From DATKNA01 sp963755755 (GTDB lineage Bacteria; Actinomycetota; Actinomycetes; Actinomycetales; Kineosporiaceae): a stretch of 64,000 nt of DNA. The position numbers were made by a program, and so were the translations under genes. Shown here piece by piece: positions 54,975 to 64,000 of the stretch (position 1 is the stretch's first letter; every line of letters begins with the position of its first letter). The notes below the pieces were generated by a model, which was given only the letters and a program-made list of their open reading frames with translations, searched no databases and had not been told where the DNA came from. The DNA lies in contig CAVWLJ010000009.1 of NCBI GenBank assembly GCA_963755755.1, positions 124,001 to 188,000 of the forward strand, read 5' to 3'.

Positions 54975-57900
54975 GTGCACCTGAAGACCCTGACCATGCG
55001 AGGCTTCAAGTCGTTCGCGTCCGCGACGACACTGCGCCTGGAGCCCGGCATCACGTGCGTGGTCGGGCCGAACGGGTCGGGGAAGTCCAACGTCGTCGAC
55101 GCGCTCAGCTGGGTGATGGGCGAGCAGGGCGCCAAGAGCCTGCGCGGCGGCAAGATGGAGGACGTCATCTTCGCCGGCACCGCCGGCCGCCCGCCGCTCG
55201 GTCGCGCCGAGGTCAGCCTCACCATCGACAACACCGACGGCGCCCTGCCGATCGACTACGCCGAGGTGACGATCTCGCGGACCATGTTCCGCTCCGGCGG
55301 CTCGGACTACGCGATCAACGGCAGCCCCTGCCGCCTGCTCGACATCCAGGAGCTGCTCTCCGACTCCGGCATCGGCCGTGAGATGCACGTCATCGTCGGG
55401 CAGGGCCAGCTGGACGCCGTCCTGCACGCGAGCCCGGAGGAGCGCCGGGCGTTCATCGAGGAGGCCGCCGGCGTCCTCAAGCACCGCAAGCGCAAGGAGA
55501 AGGCGCTCCGCAAGCTCGACGCGATGCAGGCGAACCTGACCCGGCTCTCCGACCTCACCGCCGAGATCCGGCGCCAGCTGAAGCCCCTGGGCCGCCAGGC
55601 CGAGGTCGCCCGGCGCGCCCAGGTCGTGCAGGCGGACCTGCGCGACGCCAAGGCCACGGCTGCTCGCCGACGACCTCGTGCAGCTCGTCACGACCCTCGA
55701 CAAGGAGGTCGCCGACGAGGCCGCGCTGCGCGCCCGGCGCGCCGAGGTGGAGGAGCAGCTCGCCACCGCCCGGCACCGGCTGGCGGAGCTGGAGGACGCC
55801 GCCGCGGCCGCCTCACCTCAGCACGCGCGCGCCCAGGAGACCTGGTACCGGCTCTCCAGCCTGCGCGAACGCGTCCGCGGCACGGCGTCCCTCGCCGCCG
55901 ACCGCCGCCGTCTGCTCGCGGACATGATCGAGCGAGGGCCGGAACGCCCGAGCGGCCGCGATCCGGAGGAGCTCGCCGCCCAGGCGCGCGCCGTCCGGGA
56001 GCAGGAGGCCGCCCTGGCCGAGGCGGTGGCCACGGCACGCGAGACGCTCGCGGACGCCGTCGACGCGCGGCACGAGGCCGAGCAGGCCGAGGGCGAGGAG
56101 GAGCGGCGGATCAGTGCCCTGCTCCGCGCCGCCGCCGACCGCCGCGAGGGCCTTGCCCGGCTCGCCGGCCAGGTGGCGGCCCGCAGGAGCCGGGTCGAGG
56201 CCGGCCAGGAACAGGTCGACCGGCTGCACGGCCAGATCGCAGACGCCGACCAGCGCGCCGCCGCCGCTCAGGGCGAGCTGGCCGCGCTCGAGGCGGACGT
56301 CGCGGGCGACGAGCCCGCCGGCGAGGACCTCGGCGCCGAGCACGAGGCCGCCGCGGCGGATTTGGCCGACCGGGACGCCGACCTCGCGGACGCCGTCGCC
56401 GAGGAGCGCGCCGCCGAGCAGGAGCGGGCCACGTGGACGGCGCGCCGTGAGGCGCTCGAGCTCGGCCTCAAGCGCAAGGACGGCGCGGGCGCATTGCTCG
56501 CCGCGGGGGACCGGCTGCCGGGGCTGCTCGGCTCGGTGGCCGCGCTGCTCGCGGTCGAGCCCGGCTACGAGAACGCGCTCGCCGCCGCGCTCGGCCTCGC
56601 CGCGGACGCCGTGGCCGTCGAGACGCCGGCGGCCGCCCTCGACGCGCTGCGGCTGCTCAAGACCGAGGACGCCGGTCAGGCCGGGGCGCTCGTCGCCGGA
56701 TCACCGTCCTCGACGCTGCTCGCCGATCCGGCCGGCCCGCCGCCGGCGCCCGGGGCACGCTGGGCGCGGGCGCTCGTGCAGGTGCCGGCCGCGCTCGGCG
56801 CCACGCTGGACCGCCTGCTCGACGGTGTCGCCGTCGTCCCGGACCTCGACGCGGCCGCCGACCTCGTCGCCACCCAGCCGGTCCTGACGGCGGTCACGCT
56901 CGAGGGAGACGTCGTCGGCGCGGGGCTCGTCCGCGGCGGATCGGCGTCCGCGCCGTCCCTGCTGGAGGTCCAGGCCGCCGTCGACGAGGCCGCCGACCAG
57001 ATCGCCGCGGCCGACCGCCGGGTCGAGAAGGCGCTGGCGGCGCTGGCCTCCACCCGGGAGCGGCGCAGCGCCGCGGAGGGCAGGCTCTCCGCGGTCGCCG
57101 AGCGCCGCCAGGCCGCGGAGGTGCGGCGCAGCTCCGTCGCCGTCCAGCTCGGCCAGCTCGACTCGACCGCCCGCGCGGCGATCGCCGAGGTCGAGCGGCT
57201 GCGGTCCGGCCTGGGCGCCGCCGAGGAGGCGCTCGACACGGACCGGATCGCCCTCGAGGAGCTCGCCGAGCGGCTGGACCTGGCCCAGGAGCAGGACGCC
57301 GACGGCGACGAGCCCTCGACGCAGGAGCGCGACCGGCTCGCCGCGGCGTCCACCGCCGCACGCGCCGCGGAGATGGAGGCGCGGCTCGCGCTGCGCACAG
57401 CGGAGGAACGCGCCCGGGCCCTGGCCGGTCGCGCCGAGCAGCTCGAGCGCGCCGCCGAGACCGAGCGCCAGGAGCGGGCCCGCGCCGTGGCGCGCGAGGA
57501 GCGCCGCAAGCGGCAGATCGAGGCCGCGAAGGCGGTGCTCGGCCGGCGCCCAGTACACCCTCGCCGTGCTCGAGGCCGCCCTGCAGGAGGCCGAGGAGGC
57601 ACGGGCCGCGGCGGACGCCGAGCGCGTCGAGCGCGAGCGCGAACTCGCCACCGTCCGCCGCCGGGTGCAGGAGCTGGTCGAGGAGCAGGCCCGGCTCACC
57701 GACGTCGTCCACCGCGACGAGGTGGCCCGGGCCGAGCAGCGGATGCGGATCGACGCGTTGCGCAGCCGCAGCGTCGAGGAGCTCGGCATCGACCCCGAGG
57801 CGCTGGTCGACGAGTACGGTCCGGACCAGCCGGTGCCCCCGTCGCCGCCCCTGCCGGGCGAGGCCGACGACCACGGGCCCGAGCCGCAGGTGGCCGTGCC

Positions 57901-58567
57901 GTTCGTCCGGGCGCAGCAGGAGAAGCGGCTGCGCGCGGCCGAGCGGGCGTTGCAGCTGCTCGGCACGGTCAACCCGCTGGCGCTCGAGGAGTTCGCCGCG
58001 CTCGAGGAGCGGCACCGGTTCCTCACCACGCAGCTGGAGGACCTCAAGGCGTCGCGGCGCGACCTGCTGGACATCGTCAAGGAGGTCGACGAGCGCGTCG
58101 AGCAGGTCTTCACCGAGGCGTTCCACGACACGGCACGCGAGTTCGAGAAGGTCTTCGAGCGGCTCTTCCCGGGTGGCGAGGGGCGGCTCGTGCTCACCGA
58201 CCCGTCCGACATGCTGGCGACCGGGCTGGACGTCGAGGCGCGGCCGCCCGGCAAGAAGGTCAAGCGGTTGTCGCTGCTGTCGGGCGGGGAGCGGTCCCTC
58301 ACCGCGGTGGCGCTGCTGGTGGCGATCTTCAAGGCGCGCCCGAGCCCGTTCTACGTGATGGACGAGGTCGAGGCCGCCCTCGACGACACCAACCTGGGCC
58401 GGCTGATCACGCTGTTCGAGGAGCTGCGCGAGACGAGCCAGCTGATCGTCATCACGCACCAGAAGCGGACCATGGAGGTCGCCGACGCCCTCTACGGCGT
58501 GACGATGCGCGGCGACGGCGTCACCACGGTCATCTCCCAGCGGATCCGGGAGGACCAGCCCGCCTGA
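54975..58567 (+). CDS. smc: Chromosome segregation protein SMC (two frameshifts)
   Basis: The condensin ATPase, about 1197 residues after correction. The N-terminal head has HLKTLTMRGFKSFASATTLR and Walker A CVVGPNGSGKSNVVDALSWV. Long coiled coils flank a hinge around residues 510-660 (LGSVAALLAVEPGYENALAA, VTLEGDVVGAGLVRGG). The C-terminal head has the signature LSLLSGGERSLTAVALLVAI and Walker B FYVMDEVEAALDDTNLGRL. Frames change near 55660 and 57548 and resume in coiled-coil sequence. GTG 54975 follows GGAGAGCCCC. TAATGT (54872-54877) is a possible -10. ftsY, a common neighbour, is not present here. Confidence 0.93.
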
Positions 58568-58667
58568 CCTCGCCGCTGACCGCCGCCGACCGGCGCGGAC
58601 ACGTGCGGACAGGGACTCACAGGTCCGACGACTTGCTCATGACAGCTGCTCTTGTCAGGGTTGAGGC

Positions 58668-58838
58668 ATGTTGTGGGTGATTGTGACCTTCGTCGTCCTT
58701 CTTGCCGTCTCTGTTCTGATCATCGCCGCCGTCGCCGTCCCGCGCCTGCGCCAGGAGGGGTACCAGCTGATCCCGGCGCGCGGCGAGGAGGCCCTGCGCG
58801 AGGCGAGGGCACGGCTGACCAACACCTCCCGGCGCTGA
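58668..58838 (+). CDS. Small single-helix membrane protein downstream of smc
   Basis: A 56-residue protein from ATG 58668: LWVIVTFVVLLAVSVLIIAA forms one membrane helix, then a polar tail with RLRQEGYQLIPARGEEALRE. The stop is TGA 58836-58838. GGTTGAGG lies in front of the ATG. Base use is ordinary coding. The family is unknown to me. It lies between smc and the convergent pepN. Confidence 0.6.
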   Translation: MLWVIVTFVVLLAVSVLIIAAVAVPRLRQEGYQLIPARGEEALREARARLTNTSRR

Positions 58839-58875
58839 CGCCCGGGGACGCCGGCACCGGGCTCCGACCGGCGGC

Positions 58876-61321
58876 TCAGCGGGTGCCGGCGCGGGCGCGG
58901 AGCATCCGCCGCACCTCGTCGGCCCGCTCCCGGACGGTCTGGCGCACGACGGGGGAGGTCCCGGCCCCCGCCTCGACGACCCGGTCGACCTCGGGCGCTC
59001 CGGCGCCGACCACCGGGAAGAGCGCCGACGCCAGGACCATGGCGCGGATCATGCCCCCGCGGTCGAAGCCCGGCAGCAGCGCCGCGTACCGCTCGGCGTA
59101 GGGCGCGAGGAGCCGCTCCTGATCGGGCCGCCAGAAGGCGCTCGCCACCTCCCGGAAGGCGCCCAGCGGCACCGTCGGGTCCTCGGTCAGCCGCGTCCAC
59201 ACGGCCTCCTTCGCCGCGCCGTCGGCCACGGCGGCGCGGACGGCGAGCGCGCGGGCTCCGGCGTCCGGGTCCGGGTCCTCCGCGCGCAGCGCCTCGACCT
59301 CGGCGTCCACCGCGGCACCGAGCTCGGCCCGGCGGATCAGGGTGCGCCACCGCAGGTCGACGTCCGCGTCGCCGCCGGCCGCGAGCCTCGCGAGCTCGTC
59401 GGCGTCCGCGGCGGTGCGGGCGAGGGCGCGCAGGGCCACGCGCCGGCGCCCCGGGTCCGCGGCGAGCTCCCGGCAGGTCTGCGCGATCTCCGCCTGCAGC
59501 GCCTGCCGCGTGCCCGACGGCGCCCACAGCTCCGCCACCTGCCCGGCCAGCCGGAGGTAGGGCTCCAGCACGGTCTCCGCGGTCTCCGCGCGCAGGACGC
59601 CGAGGAGGCTGCGGACCATCTCCTCGGGGCCCGCGTCGCCGGCGACCAGCATGTCCCAGGCGGTCGCGACGGCGACGCCGCGCGAGATCGCGGAGGGCAG
59701 TTGACCCGCCTGCGCCAGCAGCCGGTCGCGGCTCGCGGGCTCCGGCCGGACGACGGCAAAGGTCAGGTCCTCGTCGTTGACGAGCAGGATCTCGGCGTCG
59801 GCAGGGAGCGGTACCGGCGTCCGCGGCCCGTCGACCGCGACCTCGACGAGGGCCTCGCGCCGCAGGCCGTTCCCCTCGGACCGGTACGCGCCGACCGCCA
59901 GGGTGTGCGGCCGCGGCGGGCCGCCTTGCGGTCCACGGGCCACCAGCACGAGGCCGTCGCCGTCGCGCTCCAACGTCAGGCGGTCGGTGCCGGCCGTCTC
60001 CAGCCAGCCCGCCCGCCAGGCGGCCAGATCTCGGCCAGCGGTCGCGGCCAGGGTGCCGACGAGGTCCTCCAGGCTGGCGTTCCCCCAGGCGTAGCGGCGG
60101 AAGTAGGCGGTCATGCCGGCCTCGAACACCGGTTCGCCGAGGTGGACCATGAGCTGGCGCAGCACCGACGCGCCCTTGGGATAGGTGATGGCGTCGAAGA
60201 TCGAGGCAGCCTGCGCGACGTCCGCGATCGGCTGGCGGATGGGGTGCGACGTCGGCCCCTGGTCGGCGAGGTACGCCTCGAGCTTCTCCCCGGCGAGGTG
60301 GCCCGCCCAGGCCTGCGGTGTAGGCGGTGGCCCGGGTCGCGGCCCAGTTGCAGGCGAGCTCGGCGAAGGCCTCGTTGAGCCAGAGGTCGTCCCACCAGCG
60401 CATCGTGACGATGTTGCCGAACCACATGTGGGCCATCTCGTGCAGCAGGATCTTGGCGAACAGCTCGCGCTCGGCCCCGGTCGGCTCCGACCGCCGCAGC
60501 AGTGCGTCCGACCAGGTCACGCATCCGTAGTTCTCCATCGCGCCGCCGAACTCCGGCACGAACACCTGGTCGTAGCGCCGCTGCGGGAACGGCATCCCGA
60601 ACACCTCGCCGAAGAACTCCAGGCCCTGCGCCGTGACCCTGAAGATCTCGTCGGCGTCCCGGTCGAGGACGTGGGCCAGCGAGCGACGGGCGTACAGCCG
60701 CAGGTCGTGCCCGCCGGCCTCGCGCCTGCGCTCGTGGAAGGGCCCGGCGTTGACGACGGTGTTGTAGGTCGACAGCGGCGGCGTCGGCGGGAAGGTCCAG
60801 CGGCGGCTCCCGCCCAGGTCCTCGACGCCCGCGTCGCAGGTGTTGCTCGTGACGGTCCACGCGGCCGGCGCGGTGACCGTGAAGGCGTGCACTGCCTTGA
60901 GGTCGGGCTGGTCGAAGCAGGCCCAGACGAAGCGTGCCTCGTCCGGTTCGAACGACGTCCACAGGTAGACCTCGCCGTCGGCCGGGTCCACGGCGCGATG
61001 GACGCCGGGGCCGCTGCTGGTCTCCGCCTGCTCGGTCTCGACCCGCAGGGTGTGCCGGCCGCCCAGCCCCGCGAGCCGGATCCGCCCCTGCGCTGCGGCC
61101 GGCAGCGGCTCGCCGTCCAGCGTGGCGGAGAGCACGTCGGCGGCGCAGTCGACGAAGGTCTCGGCGTCCGTCCCGCGGCAGGTGAAGGTGACGGTCGAGA
61201 CGCAGCGGACGCCGGGGCCGTCGGGCAGCGCGGTCAGGTCGACCTCGATGTCGTAACGCTCGACCTCGAGCAGTGCGGCGCGCTCCTCGGCCTCGACCTG
61301 GGTGAGACTGGCGACCTGCAT
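58876..61321 (-). CDS. pepN: Aminopeptidase N (M1 family), frameshifted
   Basis: A zinc metallopeptidase of about 815 residues. The exopeptidase motif is GGAMENYGCVTWSDALLRRS, and the zinc site is HEMAHMWFGNIVTMRWWDD followed by LWLNEAFAELACNW (HExxH with Glu 18 residues on). The N-terminal beta domain and the C-terminal ERAP1-like helical domain (LRRAELGAAVDAEVEALRAE) are complete. The frame breaks near 60310, between the catalytic domain and QLMVHLGEPVFEAGMTAYFR. ATG 61321 follows GAGGAGG. It reads in frame with the upstream ParA gene, but this is probably an indel effect. Confidence 0.9.
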
Positions 61322-61373
61322 CGGTCCTCCTCGACCGGACGGGCGAGGACGACCCCCCGCGGAGTCGATCCTG

Positions 61374-62245
61374 TCACGGGCGTCCCGACGGGGAGCGGGG
61401 CCGGCGGCCCTCAGGCGGAGGCGGGCTCCGGGGTGGCGTCCGTCGGTCACCGAACGGCGGCGCGGAGGCCGCGACTCGGCCCGCATGACGCGCGCGAGAT
61501 GGGCGTCGAAGGCGCCGCCCAACTCGTTCGCGGCCGGGCCGGGCCAGCGGTGGATCGGCATGCTGGCGCCCTGCGCCTGCTGGAGCGCGGAACGCTCGGG
61601 GATCGTCGGCGTGAGGACGAGCGGGCCGAACATGTCCGCGAGCTCGGTCACCCGGTAGCGGTGCTCGGGGGAGCGGTCGCGGTAGCGGTTGACCACGACC
61701 CCGAGGGGCTGCAACTCGGGTGCGATGGCGCGGCGGAGGTCGTCGATGGCGCGCAGGGCGCGGTCGGCCGCGGTGACGGAGAACAGCGCCGGCTCGGTGA
61801 CCACCATGGCGCGGTTGCTGGCCACGAGCCCGGATCGGGTGAGGCCGCCGAACGACGGCGGGCAGTCGATGATGACGAGCCGGTAGTCGTCGCTCGTCCG
61901 GAGCGCCTGACCGAGGCGGGAGAGGGCGCGCTCCGTGGACCGGCGCCCGTCGTAGGCCGCGCTCTCGGCGGAGCCGGGGATGACGTCGAGCCGCTGGCCC
62001 TCCTGCACCCACCCGCTGGGGGTGACGGCGGCGTCGAACGTCTTGCGCCGGGGATTGCCGAGCAGCGTCGCGACGTCGACCTCCGCATCACCGGCGACGT
62101 CCAGGGCCAACGTGGCGTCGGCCTGCGGATCGAGGTCCACGACGAGCGTGGGCACCCCCTTGGCGAGAGCGGAGGAGGCCAGTCCGAGGGTGATGGAGGT
62201 CTTGCCGACCCCACCCTTCAAGCTGCACACGCTCACCACGATCAC
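61374..62245 (-). CDS. ParA/MinD-type ATPase (frameshift near end likely)
   Basis: A P-loop ATPase of the ParA family, about 290 residues. The deviant Walker A is VCSLKGGVGKTSITLGLASS, with VVDLDPQADATLALDVAGD, VIIDCPPSFGGLTRSGLVAS and GVVVNRYRDRSPEHRYRVTE. No parB lies nearby and the chromosomal parAB locus is normally near oriC, so this is an orphan. As given, the frame continues into pepN without a stop; a shift near 61490 gives a Pro-rich tail and TGA at 61374. The true C-terminus is uncertain. Confidence 0.82.
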
Positions 62246-62252
62246 GCCCCCG

Positions 62253-62258
62253 ACGCTA
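62253..62258 (-). promoter_or_regulatory. Leaderless -10 box of the ParA gene
   Basis: TAGCGT on the minus strand ends 7 bases before GTG 62245, without a ribosome binding site. Confidence 0.55.
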
Positions 62259-62365
62259 CCCGTTCGCGCCATGACCACGAGCCACGACCGGCCGAACGGT
62301 GAGGTGCCCCACTCGGCGCTCGCCGCGGCGGCCTCGCCCGGACGGCGAGCGACGGGCACCGGTGG

Positions 62366-62371
62366 TAGATT
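62366..62371 (+). promoter_or_regulatory. -10 box of the glycine riboswitch-gcvP transcript
   Basis: TAGATT lies 19 bases before the first riboswitch helix, predicting a transcript start near 62378 and a leader of about 205 bases before gcvP. Confidence 0.5.
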
Positions 62372-62390
62372 CGGCTCAGCTGCAGACCTC

Positions 62391-62504
62391 GCACGGGAGA
62401 GCCCGTGCCGGCCGGAATCGGCCGACGTCGGGCGCCGAAGGGGCAATTCTCCCCGGAACCTCTCAGGCGCCAGGACCGTGCGAGCGAGGCGACTCTGGAG
62501 AGCG
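62391..62504 (+). ncRNA. Glycine riboswitch upstream of gcvP
   Basis: The conserved aptamer core is present in order: CGGGAGAG (62394-62401), GCGCCGAAGGGGCAA (62432-62446), CCTCTCAGGCGCC (62459-62471), AGGACCG and GACTCTGGAGAG (62491-62502). A 7-bp hairpin GCACGGG/CCCGTGC (62391-62408) opens it. Only one full aptamer is visible, with the final ACTCTGGAGAG as the usual trailing part, so it is a singlet type. It would switch on the glycine cleavage gene when glycine is abundant. The 80 bases to gcvP contain a G-rich stretch, then GTGGAGCCTCC at the ribosome binding site. Confidence 0.85.
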
Positions 62505-62584
62505 AGGCTGCTCGACAGAGGGGGAGGCGACCGGCGGCCGCCGACGGATCAGCGGCCGCGAGCACGAGCCCCGGTGGAGCCTCC

Positions 62585-64000
<1,416 letters not shown>

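Noticed and set aside
61374..62245. Plasmid or chromosomal partition locus (parAB)
   Set aside because: No parB, parS-like sites or origin genes are visible near the ParA-type gene.

Overview
This window is about 74% GC, starts many genes with GTG, and carries chromosomal housekeeping genes in an order typical of high-GC Actinobacteria (cofC, acyltransferase, gpsA ... ddl, DUF3515, thiL, rpmB, fakA-like, recG, rsmD, coaD, DUF177, rpmF, rnc, mutM, acyP, smc). Many start codons sit 6-8 bases behind a TANNNT box, as in leaderless actinobacterial genes. The gene order and an intergenic repeat built on GCATGATC/GATCATGC suggest Geodermatophilales or a relative; that placement is from memory and tentative. 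No plasmid, phage, IS element or CRISPR array is visible, so this looks like core chromosome.

Layout. (1) 1-1.8 kb: end of a sodium:solute symporter and a small membrane partner. (2) 2.0-14.5 kb: branched-chain amino acid and serine block: ilvB-ilvN-ilvC, serA, a gamma-glutamyltransferase-like gene, leuB, ilvE, a Uma2-type gene and cimA. Three tiny leader peptides rich in Leu/Val/Ile, all ending in a Gly-Arg-Arg-x-Gly motif, lie before ilvB, before the gamma-glutamyltransferase/leuB stretch and before cimA. Two are followed by intrinsic terminators, as expected for transcription attenuation. (3) 14.5-24 kb: accessory metabolism, tRNA-Gln and tRNA-Glu with a tandemly repeated terminator region, a MerR regulator divergent from a DUF4188 gene, and a SNF2-type helicase. 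(4) 24-30.4 kb: an IclR regulator (LtbR/NdgR type) divergent from leuC-leuD, a methyltransferase coupled to leuD, a Lys/Ala/Pro-rich protein, and murA. (5) 30.4-33.4 kb: a small cold-shock-like gene between inverted repeats, cofC, a 1-acyl-glycerol-phosphate acyltransferase-like gene and gpsA. (6) 33.4-39.6 kb: the most accessory part: a Cys-rich HTH regulator divergent from an FAD reductase, then a helix-hairpin-helix protein and a small unknown protein divergent from a SARP-type regulator, with an 11-bp-phased direct repeat between them. (7) 39.6-58.8 kb: the housekeeping run listed above, ending with smc and a small membrane protein. (8) 58.9-64 kb: pepN and a ParA-type ATPase on the minus strand, divergent from a glycine riboswitch and gcvP, which runs off the end.

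A dominant property is frameshifts. About half of the genes, including smc, murA, rnc, thiL and rsmD, read correctly only if one or more single-base indels are allowed, many in G or C runs. The protein continues perfectly in the next frame each time, so I read these as sequence errors, not gene decay, and give each gene its full reconstructed span. Two apparent gene fusions (acyltransferase-GpsA and ParA-PepN) are best explained the same way.

Pathway view. ilvBNC, ilvE, leuB, leuC, leuD and cimA together supply most of valine, isoleucine and leucine synthesis. leuA and ilvD are not in the window. Citramalate synthase (cimA) implies a threonine-independent route to 2-oxobutyrate that shares LeuCD and LeuB. 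Regulation is split between attenuation (ilvB, cimA) and a repressor-type IclR protein (leuCD).
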